This document shows positions 1 to 5,668 of a DNA stretch of 19,536 bases, piece after piece. A model generated the notes under the pieces. That model ran no database searches and was not told where the DNA came from. It was given only the letters and a program-made list of their open reading frames with translations. The position numbers and the translations under genes were made by a program. The stretch comes from Chitinophaga pinensis (GTDB lineage Bacteria > Bacteroidota > Bacteroidia > NS11-12g > UBA9320), in NCBI GenBank assembly GCA_945890595.1, contig CAMDCQ010000018.1, forward strand, positions 1 through 19,536, read 5' to 3'. The stretch's first letter is position 1, and every line of letters starts with the position of its first letter.

Positions 1-140
1 TAAAACCAGGGAATTATAACAAGATAAAAGTGTTAAGCGTAGACAGACTGTTTGCAAATGCCATTAGAAATGTATCCGAGTTTGAATCTATCAGCTCGTT
101 GTTTAACGTATCTGATACCTATCAACCAGAATTAATTTAA
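1..140 (+). CDS. prs: Ribose-phosphate pyrophosphokinase, C-terminal end (partial)
   Basis: Only the last 45 codons are inside the window (frame starting at base 3, stop TAA at 138-140). The readable tail includes VLSVDRLFANAIRNVSEFES followed by ISSLFN. This matches the end of bacterial PRPP synthetases, where a conserved strand and helix of the form L-(x)-AEAI-R-R-I ends in a short SxSxLF motif. The enzyme makes phosphoribosyl pyrophosphate from ribose 5-phosphate and ATP for nucleotide, histidine and NAD synthesis. It lies 25 bases upstream of the L25 gene with no terminator between, and prs followed by the L25 gene is a common bacterial pair, so co-transcription is likely. The catalytic domains lie outside the window, so the call rests on the tail and the neighbour. 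Confidence 0.88.
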   Translation, partial: KPGNYNKIKVLSVDRLFANAIRNVSEFESISSLFNVSDTYQPELI

Positions 141-165
141 CAATAACGATTTTAATATTTAGAAA

Positions 166-798
166 ATGAAAGTAATCGCACTAAAAGGTGAAGTTAGAGA
201 CTCATTAGGAAAGTCATCTAACAAAAAACTAAGAAACGAAGGTAAAGTACCTTGCGTTATTTACGGAAAAGGTGAAAATCATCACTTTTCAGTTTATCAA
301 GCTGATTTTAAGCATTTAGTATACACACCTAACACGTATCTAGTAAAACTAGAAGTAGGAAATATGGTAAAGTTAGCTAAAGTTCAAGAACTTCAGTTTG
401 AGCCAGTATCGGAAGATATTATGCATGCAGATTTTATGGAGGTAACTGCCGATAGCCCAATAGCTATACCTGTACCTGTAAAAATAGTAGGAAACTCTCC
501 TGGTGTAAGAGCCGGTGGTAAGCTTCAACTTAAAATCAAAAAACTTACCGTAAAAGGTTTAATAGCTGATTTACCTGAGTACATAGAAGTTAACATCAAT
601 AAATTACAAATAGGTAAAAGTGTTAAGGTTGGTGAAATTAAGGTAGAGAATCTTACTTTACTAGATTCACCTAACAACTCTATCGTTTCTGTAATCGTAA
701 CTAGAGCCGCAAGAAGTGCTGCTGGAGCAATTGCTATTATAGATGACGAAGAGGAAGAAGAAGAAGAAACTACTGAAGAAGAAACCGCTGCAGAATAA
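166..798 (+). CDS. rplY: 50S ribosomal protein L25 (long, Ctc/TL5-type)
   Basis: This 210-residue protein is the two-domain form of L25. Residues 1 to about 95 are the 5S rRNA-binding domain, with the family-typical opening LKGEVRDSLGKSSNKKLRNE and then VPCVIYG. Residues about 98-185 form the beta-rich C-terminal domain found in Ctc/TL5 proteins, including the IAIPVPVKIVGNSPGV stretch. The tail from about 192 is almost purely acidic (two Asp and about ten Glu with a few Thr), a low-complexity extension common in Bacteroidota L25 proteins. It binds 5S rRNA in the large subunit. The ATG at 166 is preceded by AT-rich sequence without a Shine-Dalgarno motif, as expected in this phylum. It probably shares a transcript with prs and is followed at once by a strong terminator. 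Confidence 0.96.
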   Translation: MKVIALKGEVRDSLGKSSNKKLRNEGKVPCVIYGKGENHHFSVYQADFKHLVYTPNTYLVKLEVGNMVKLAKVQELQFEPVSEDIMHADFMEVTADSPIAIPVPVKIVGNSPGVRAGGKLQLKIKKLTVKGLIADLPEYIEVNINKLQIGKSVKVGEIKVENLTLLDSPNNSIVSVIVTRAARSAAGAIAIIDDEEEEEEETTEEETAAE

Positions 799-820
799 TT
801 TCCGATTTATATAAAATTAA

Positions 821-852
821 AAGCCCCTAATCAAAAGATTAGGGGCTTTTTT
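821..852 (+). terminator. Rho-independent terminator after L25
   Basis: A perfect 12-base-pair stem (821-832 with 837-848) encloses an AAAA loop and is followed by a short T run (849-852). It begins 22 bases after the L25 stop. The A residues before the left arm give a weaker T run on the other strand, so it may also stop minus-strand transcription from the 851-1042 remnant. Confidence 0.93.
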
Positions 853-1042
853 AGTTCCATAATTTGCGGAAAAGTCGGAGCATTAGTCGCTCGTCGTCTA
901 ATACAATTTCTGCCTCACCATCTAGGCCATTTATAAAATCAATTTTTTTACCAAAACTAGTAAGCAGTCCTTCATTTAATATTACGCTTGCATCGTATAA
1001 TCCTTCTGAAGGGACGCTGATGTATGATTTAGGATTTAAGAC
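851..1042 (-). pseudogene. C-terminal remnant of an HlyD-family membrane fusion protein
   Basis: Read on the minus strand, this is an open stretch of 63 codons, bounded upstream by a TAG (bases 1043-1045) and ending with TAA at 851-853. It has no ATG at its upstream end. From its 14th residue it reads GLYDASVILNEGLLTSFGKK, then IDFINGLDGEAEIVLDDERL and MLRLFRKLWN. The pattern G-L-x-T-S-(Y/F)-x-K-x-(L/I)-x-F, then a G-x-A-(E/x)-I block, D-x-R-L, and a final R-L-F helix is what I know from the C-termini of Bacteroidota HlyD-type periplasmic adaptor proteins, which link ABC exporters to an outer membrane channel. About 300 expected upstream residues are absent, and degenerate repeats begin where the similarity ends (about 1021). 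I infer a decayed, truncated locus. The 3' end sits in the L25 terminator. An unrelated small ORF is the alternative. Confidence 0.5.
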
Positions 1043-1115
1043 CTATGATGTAAGATGTACGACTTATAATGTAAGATTTAAAACCTAGGTTATAGGATTT
1101 AAGATGTATGACTTT
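1021..1115. repeat. Degenerate AT-rich short direct repeats
   Basis: The stretch is built from imperfect reiterations of short words resembling TAAGAT, TATGAT and GATTTA. A 12-base word (TAGGATTTAAGA) occurs exactly at 1030-1041 and 1093-1104. GATGTACGACT at 1054-1064 recurs as GATGTATGACT at 1103-1113. ATGTAAGA occurs at 1048-1055 and 1069-1076. I recall similar low-complexity intergenic patches in Bacteroidota genomes but cannot assign a function. Confidence 0.7.
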
Positions 1116-1172
1116 TTGGTTACAAGTAAATATAACTTTTTAGAGTCTGGTGTCTCCTGATAGCCGGTTTTT

Positions 1173-1220
1173 CTGTAGGAACACGCCTCTGTAGGAACAC
1201 GCCTTGAGGCGTGTTCCTAC
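1173..1220. repeat. REP-like palindromic repeat element
   Basis: A 16-base unit, CTGTAGGAACACGCCT, occurs twice in perfect tandem (1173-1188 and 1189-1204) and is followed by an inverted copy (1207-1220). The second copy and the inverted copy form a perfect 14-base-pair hairpin with a two-base loop (1191-1204 with 1207-1220). Its GC content is much higher than the surroundings. The structure resembles intergenic REP-type repeats. It could also act as a terminator for the minus-strand epimerase, which ends 18 bases away, but no T run follows the stem on that strand. Confidence 0.75.
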
Positions 1221-1237
1221 TTAATTGGCTTCATTAA

Positions 1238-2230
1238 TCAGTAATTATCCACCGCCTCATTCACCACTTCTTCTATGTTTTCAAACTCAAAATTCAAGGC
1301 TTTCTTAATTTTAGTATTATCAAAATAGTTTTGGGAAACACTGGCTCTCACCGTTTCTTTACTTAACATTCCACGAAGTCCCAAAAACTCTTTAATAGCC
1401 ATTATACCATAGACCGCCTTATAGAGAAATCCCTTAATCTCGATACTGGGATTTTTAGTTCCCAATCCCTTGGTCATATAATAGGCCACCTCCTTAAAAC
1501 GTTTATTCTCACTCACTACTATAAAGCGCTCGCCAGTTATATCTGAAAGGCACAACTGCTCTGCTATGCGCGCGACATCCTTTACGCCCACCCAGCCCGT
1601 TACGCCGTTGCTATAGAACGGAAAGCCTGACGAGGCATTCTTAAATAATTGATTAGATCCTTTATTCCAATCGCCGTAACCCAAAATAATACCAGGGTTT
1701 ATCACTACTACCGAAAGTCCCTCTTCTTGAGCCCTCCATAACTCACACTCTCCTAAGTGCTTTGTAAATCCATAGTTACTGTGCGGCAATTCATTATCCC
1801 ACTCGGCATCTTCGGTAACCAGCGAGGCATTTCCCTTTTTTGAAATTGCGGCTATACTGCTGCAATACATCAGTTTTTTTACCCCAACATCCATCGCTAC
1901 ATTTACCACATGGGTAGTATAGCTATGATTTATTCGGATTAATTTTTTAAAATCTCGTTTTAGGTAAGAAATTATGCCCGCCAAATGCATGACGTAATCC
2001 ACGCCATTAAAACTTTCTTGTAAACCAACTATATCAAATAACTCACACGGATGCCAGGTTAGATTATCATATTCCAGTGGCGTGAGGTCGTAGCATTCTT
2101 TTACCTTGTTAAACTCTGCTAGGCTAGACGAAGGCCGCATAATCGCGCGCACCCTATGCCCATTTTTGAGTAAGTGATGTATAATATGTACACCCAGAAA
2201 TCCATTGGCACCCGTTATGGCAAAAATCAC
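1238..2230 (-). CDS. NAD-dependent epimerase/dehydratase family protein (extended SDR)
   Basis: This 330-residue protein belongs to the extended short-chain dehydrogenase/reductase superfamily. The N-terminus has the Rossmann dinucleotide-binding motif GANGFLG (residues 7-13). The catalytic serine region is CSS near 123-125, and the catalytic pair is YGFTK (Tyr153, Lys157). The NPGIILGYGD stretch after the active site is typical of dihydroflavonol-4-reductase-like and nucleoside-sugar epimerases. A cytosolic oxidoreductase or epimerase acting on a sugar nucleotide or small alcohol/ketone is likely, but the substrate cannot be read from sequence. The start is GTG (bases 2228-2230), which places the Rossmann strand at the very N-terminus as expected. 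It diverges from the arginase-fold gene with only 40 bases between them. A weak TATATTCG element (minus strand, 2259-2266) could be its promoter. Confidence 0.88.
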   Translation of the reverse strand: MIFAITGANGFLGVHIIHHLLKNGHRVRAIMRPSSSLAEFNKVKECYDLTPLEYDNLTWHPCELFDIVGLQESFNGVDYVMHLAGIISYLKRDFKKLIRINHSYTTHVVNVAMDVGVKKLMYCSSIAAISKKGNASLVTEDAEWDNELPHSNYGFTKHLGECELWRAQEEGLSVVVINPGIILGYGDWNKGSNQLFKNASSGFPFYSNGVTGWVGVKDVARIAEQLCLSDITGERFIVVSENKRFKEVAYYMTKGLGTKNPSIEIKGFLYKAVYGIMAIKEFLGLRGMLSKETVRASVSQNYFDNTKIKKALNFEFENIEEVVNEAVDNY

Positions 2231-2243
2231 GATTAGCTTGCTT

Positions 2244-2251
2244 TATTTTTG
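2244..2251 (+). promoter_or_regulatory. Bacteroidota -7 promoter element (TATTTTTG)
   Basis: TATTTTTG matches the TAnnTTTG consensus used by the Bacteroidota primary sigma factor and lies 19 bases before the ATG at 2271. Its position implies that translation starts at 2271, not at the in-frame codon at 2205. No clear TTG -33 box is visible. Confidence 0.55.
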
Positions 2252-2270
2252 TAAGCTACGAATATATTTA

Positions 2271-3350
2271 ATGTTAGAAGAATACTTGAGTAAAATAAGT
2301 CCTAAAGGCGATTATAACCCTTATCAATTGGGTGCCAGTGTGTCTTATTACAGTGATACTTTTCCCGATTTATCTTCTAAAAAAATAGCTTTAATAGGCA
2401 TTACCCGTGATGACGGTCTACTGCAAGGATGTGATTTAATCAGGGATGAGTTTTATAAGCTAGTTACCCATACGCACCTGGAAAATAGTATCGTAGATAT
2501 TGGCAACTTACCTGCAGGTGAAACCCCGGCAGATACCCATGCTGCTTTACTTGGCATCGCAAGCGAGTTGAAAAATAAGGGTCTAGTTACGGTTCTTATG
2601 GGAACGCATATAGACCAAGGCGAGTCACTTTTTATGAGCTACGTTGCCAGTAATAAAGCTATTGAAATATCACTCATCACATCCTATTTGCCCTTACTAG
2701 AATACCAACTTCTGCATCGTATTTGTACCAATTATTCTGATCAGTTAACTACCTTAAATGCGTTGGCATTTCAAGCACCTTTTATACCTACCAAAGCAAT
2801 TGATACCTTACAAAACTTAAATTTCGGCCACTATCGCCTGGGGTCTATAAAAAATAACATGGAGGATGCTGAGCTATATTTACGAAATGCAGCCATTACG
2901 TTACTTGATCTAAATGCCATAAAACACAGCGATGCACCCGGCAAAAAAGAAGCACAACCCAATGGACTTACCAACGACGAAGCATGCCAACTTGCTCGCT
3001 ATGCAGGATTAAGTGATGTGTCATCATTTTTTGGCTTGTTTGAATATTATCCTGAGCATGATCATCAAAACGTAACTGCTAAGCTAGCGGCTCAATTAAT
3101 TTGGTATTACCTGGATGGATTTACGGCACGCACACGAGATTTACCTGGTTTGCATGACGAATTTATTAAATACCGTTGTGATTTGAAAGATAATCAACTT
3201 CCTATACTATTTTTAAAAAGTAAACGGACGAATAGGTGGTGGATGCAACTTGAAAATCACCATATTCCTTGCTCGTATGCCGATTACCAAAATGCTGTGG
3301 CCGGAGAGTTATCAGAAAGGTATCTCGACGCACTTAAAAAACTGCATTAG
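2271..3350 (+). CDS. Arginase/formiminoglutamase-fold protein with degenerate metal site
   Basis: This 359-residue protein reads as a member of the ureohydrolase (arginase/agmatinase/formimidoylglutamase) superfamily. Recognisable family features are IALIGITRDDG (residues 39-49), DAPGKKEAQPNGLTNDEACQ (221-240, the D-A-P-G-x-x-x-x-x-P-N-G block), AAQLIWYYLDGF (273-284), and a C-terminal stretch with FLKSKRTNRWWMQLE and IPCSYADY that I associate with Bacteroidota formimidoylglutamase-like proteins. The manganese ligands look mostly lost. The GGxH motif is MGTH (His113 kept). Where DxHxD is expected there is ITSYLPLLE, with no Asp or His. SxDxD reads LLDLN (Asp213 kept, the second Asp replaced by Asn215). 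It may be a non-catalytic relative, or may bind something else. I chose ATG 2271 because a promoter element precedes it and the longer N-terminus is not family-like. It stands alone, divergent from the epimerase. Confidence 0.8.
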   Translation: MLEEYLSKISPKGDYNPYQLGASVSYYSDTFPDLSSKKIALIGITRDDGLLQGCDLIRDEFYKLVTHTHLENSIVDIGNLPAGETPADTHAALLGIASELKNKGLVTVLMGTHIDQGESLFMSYVASNKAIEISLITSYLPLLEYQLLHRICTNYSDQLTTLNALAFQAPFIPTKAIDTLQNLNFGHYRLGSIKNNMEDAELYLRNAAITLLDLNAIKHSDAPGKKEAQPNGLTNDEACQLARYAGLSDVSSFFGLFEYYPEHDHQNVTAKLAAQLIWYYLDGFTARTRDLPGLHDEFIKYRCDLKDNQLPILFLKSKRTNRWWMQLENHHIPCSYADYQNAVAGELSERYLDALKKLH

Positions 3351-3378
3351 GCATCGTTATTTATCTCACCCTAATGCA
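3343..3378 (+). other. Hairpin overlapping the end of the arginase-fold gene
   Basis: TGCATTAGG (3343-3351, covering the stop codon) pairs exactly with CCTAATGCA (3370-3378) across an 18-base loop. No T run follows, so it is not a standard terminator. It may stabilise the mRNA 3' end or be chance. Confidence 0.3.
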
Positions 3379-3592
3379 ATAATCATTCACACTGAATAAG
3401 ATACTTTTACGCTACTTTTTTTCAGTTTTCCATTCTGGAATTGGCGGTTAAGTTTACTTTTATCCTCTCAAAAAAAAGTACAGCAATAGCAAGGTGTAAT
3501 TGCGCCCAATCTATCACGATAGATAACTTCTAGAATTATTACAATATTTTCATTACCAAAATCATAAAGCTTCAATAATTAATAAATTCTGT

Positions 3593-3600
3593 TATTTTTG
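3593..3600 (+). promoter_or_regulatory. Bacteroidota -7 promoter element (TATTTTTG)
   Basis: An exact TAnnTTTG match ends seven bases before the ATG at 3608. In this promoter class transcription starts a few bases after the element, so the mRNA would be nearly leaderless. The preceding 3379-3592 is AT-rich and shows no gene. Confidence 0.55.
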
Positions 3601-3607
3601 ATGTGAC

Positions 3608-4483
3608 ATGAAAACACTTTTAAGTATAAGAGACTTAGAAAATCTAAGTGGTGTAAAGGCACATACTATTCGGATATGGGAAAAAAGATACAATCTAATA
3701 AGGCCTGAACGGACATCCACCAACATCAGGTATTACAAGAATACCGAACTCAAAAAATTATTAAATGTATCCACCCTCATGAATGAAGGGATGAAGATAG
3801 GTGAACTAGCTAAGTTGAGTTCCCATAAACTTCATACAACAGTGGAACAGTTGCAAAACAAAGACATTGAAACTTTTGAGAAGCTAATTATGAATAAAAT
3901 GCTTATTGCCACACTAAATTGCGATATATTTTTATTTGAAAAATGCTATTCAATCTATGTCAAAAAGTATGGTTTCGAGGCTACCGTCGAAAACCTATTA
4001 TTTCCATTACTTATTCGAATAGGCGCATTATGGACCACCAATAAGCTTACCATTGCAGAGGAGCATTTTTCAAGTCAGGTTGTCAGGCAAAAGCTATTTA
4101 GCGCTATAAATGAAATTCCTAGCAAGAAATCTTCTACTAAGTTTTTAATCTATTTGCCTGAAAAACAACGTCATGAAATAGGGTCTTTGTATGCTCATTA
4201 TCTGCTTAAGAAGTCCGGTGTTGAGAGCGTTTACTTAGGGCCAGATGTACCGTTGATCTATGCTAAATCTTGCTCAGAAAAGATTAAACCAAGTCACATA
4301 CTGTGTTCGTTCTCGATACCCTTACCCAAAGCTAAAATGATGTATTATTTAGCGTCAATTAATGAATATTTTAAAGACCATAAGGTTGTTATTAATATGC
4401 CCAAGATTGACAAGTTTGCCATAACTAAATATCCATCCCTGTCATTCGTATCCTCAGTTGATGATCTAAGAAATATGCTATAA
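3608..4483 (+). CDS. MerR-family regulator with cobalamin-binding domain (CarH/LitR-like)
   Basis: This 291-residue protein has three parts. Residues about 4-72 form a MerR winged helix-turn-helix (SIRDLENLSGVKAHTIRIWE, then KRYNLIRPERT and RYY). Residues about 90-168 are a helical-bundle cap domain of the methionine synthase B12 type. Residues about 175-291 are a Rossmann-like cobalamin-binding domain. The W-x9-E-H motif of AdoCbl photoreceptor regulators is intact (Trp142, Glu152, His153). The lower-ligand motif reads QRHEIG, keeping His189 and the final Gly where the DxHxxG consensus has an Asp first. Family members such as CarH bind adenosylcobalamin, repress carotenoid genes in the dark and release DNA on illumination. 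The residue after Trp142 is Thr, where CarH of Thermus has a second His ligand. No carotenoid genes are visible nearby, so the target is unknown. Confidence 0.87.
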   Translation: MKTLLSIRDLENLSGVKAHTIRIWEKRYNLIRPERTSTNIRYYKNTELKKLLNVSTLMNEGMKIGELAKLSSHKLHTTVEQLQNKDIETFEKLIMNKMLIATLNCDIFLFEKCYSIYVKKYGFEATVENLLFPLLIRIGALWTTNKLTIAEEHFSSQVVRQKLFSAINEIPSKKSSTKFLIYLPEKQRHEIGSLYAHYLLKKSGVESVYLGPDVPLIYAKSCSEKIKPSHILCSFSIPLPKAKMMYYLASINEYFKDHKVVINMPKIDKFAITKYPSLSFVSSVDDLRNML

Positions 4484-4576
4484 ACCATAGATTTCTGTTC
4501 TGGACTGCTTCTTAAGGACAGATTTTTCAGTGGGAAAAATTAAATGCCATTCTCAAAGCAAAATCTACAACTAAAC

Positions 4577-4610
4577 TAAAACGGCTACCCTATTGAATAG
4601 AGTAGCCGTT
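4577..4610 (-). terminator. Terminator after the sigma factor gene
   Basis: AACGGCTAC (4580-4588) pairs with GTAGCCGTT (4602-4610), and the stem extends inward through CTATT/AATAG. On the minus strand the stem is followed by a TTTTAG run (from 4580 downward). It lies 21 bases past the sigma factor stop, so it fits that gene rather than the plus-strand MerR gene. Confidence 0.75.
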
Positions 4611-4631
4611 GCTATGTAAGTTTACACTTAG

Positions 4632-5495
4632 TTATCCTAAGTATGATTTCAGTATTTTGCTTTTGCTCGATTTTCGAAGTCTTCTTAATGCCTTTTCCTT
4701 AATTTGACGAACACGCTCGCGTGTAAGTCCCACTTTGTCCGAAATATCCTCAAGCGTATGTGCAGGACCTCCATCTAATCCGTAATAGTATTTTAATACA
4801 TCTCTTTCCTTTTCAGAAAGTGTAGATATAACACGGTTAATTTCTTTTCGAAGCGATTCATCCATCAGTGGCTGATCGGGATTGGGTTCATCATTATTAT
4901 CCAATACACCCAGCAAACTGTTATCTTCCCCTTCAATAAGCGGAGCGTCTATGGATAAATGTCTGCCAGAAGATTTGAAGGCATTCTCAACTTCAGTAAC
5001 GCTTATTTCTAATTCTTTTGCAATTTCTTCAGGAGTTGGTTCGCGCTCTTGAAGCTGCTCCAGTCTCGCTGCAGCAGCGCTTATTCTACCAATACTACCT
5101 ACTTTATTAAGCGGTAAACGTACGATACGTGACTGGTCTGCCAAAGCCTGAAGAATAGACTGACGAATCCACCAAACCGCATAGGAGATAAATTTAAAAC
5201 CACGCGTTTCATCAAAACGTTTTGCTGCTTTAATAAGACCCAAGTTTCCTTCGTTTATTAAGTCGCCTAAGGTAAGTCCTTGATTTTGATACTGTTTTGA
5301 CACAGAAACCACAAAACGTAAATTAGCATTTACTAGCTTCTCGAGAGCTGCTTGATCGCCATCTCTAATTCTACCTGCTAACTCTACCTCTTCTTGAGCA
5401 TCTATCATCGCCACTTTACTTATCTCATTAAGATATTTATCGAGCGACTTGTTTTCCCGGTTGGTAAACTGTTTTGAAATTTTAAGTTGTCTCAT
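4632..5495 (-). CDS. rpoD: RNA polymerase primary sigma factor (sigma-70, RpoD/SigA)
   Basis: At 287 residues this is the compact primary sigma factor of Bacteroidota, lacking region 1.1 and the non-conserved insert of the E. coli protein. Region 1.2 starts near 17 (SLDKYLNEISKVAMIDAQEE). Region 2 spans about 50-125, with NLRFVVSVSKQYQNQGL, DLINEGNLGLIKAAKRFD and GFKFISYAVWWIRQSI. Region 3 covers about 130-210. Region 4 ends with the -35-box-binding helix-turn-helix (TLEDISDKVGLTRERVRQIK, 247-266). It directs core polymerase to housekeeping promoters, which in this phylum carry TTG at -33 and TAnnTTTG at -7, the element seen repeatedly in this window. It is transcribed alone, divergent from isocitrate dehydrogenase, and has its own promoter and terminator. 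Confidence 0.97.
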   Translation of the reverse strand: MRQLKISKQFTNRENKSLDKYLNEISKVAMIDAQEEVELAGRIRDGDQAALEKLVNANLRFVVSVSKQYQNQGLTLGDLINEGNLGLIKAAKRFDETRGFKFISYAVWWIRQSILQALADQSRIVRLPLNKVGSIGRISAAAARLEQLQEREPTPEEIAKELEISVTEVENAFKSSGRHLSIDAPLIEGEDNSLLGVLDNNDEPNPDQPLMDESLRKEINRVISTLSEKERDVLKYYYGLDGGPAHTLEDISDKVGLTRERVRQIKEKALRRLRKSSKSKILKSYLG

Positions 5496-5530
5496 TTATT
5501 ATTAAATGTTTCTGCTTGTAATATGACTTG

Positions 5531-5538
5531 CAAAAGTA
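5531..5538 (-). promoter_or_regulatory. -7 promoter element of the sigma factor gene (TACTTTTG)
   Basis: CAAAAGTA on the plus strand reads TACTTTTG on the minus strand, an exact TAnnTTTG match 35 bases before the ATG at 5495. No clear -33 TTG is visible. The sigma gene may therefore be driven by its own product. Confidence 0.5.
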
Positions 5539-5636
5539 TGTTTTTTTACCATAAAAGCTAGATTAATAAAAGGCTTATACGGCGATTTGAGTCTGCAAAA
5601 AGTATGCCTAAATAAGAAAAACAGGGTTAACATTAC

Positions 5637-5644
5637 TACCTTTG
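5637..5644 (+). promoter_or_regulatory. -7 promoter element of isocitrate dehydrogenase (TACCTTTG)
   Basis: An exact TAnnTTTG match lies 24 bases before the ATG at 5669, in the 173-base divergent region shared with the sigma factor gene. A -33 TTG is not evident. Confidence 0.5.
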
Positions 5645-5668
5645 TGATTCAAATTTACATAAAACGAA

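Noticed and set aside
864..1088. Plus-strand open frame of 74 codons downstream of L25
   Set aside because: It is Ser- and repeat-driven, runs through the degenerate repeats, resembles no family, and is antisense to the more convincing HlyD remnant.
2205..2270. Longer N-terminus for the arginase-fold protein
   Set aside because: It overlaps the start of the divergent epimerase and the -7 promoter element at 2244-2251, and the extra 22 residues look unlike the family.
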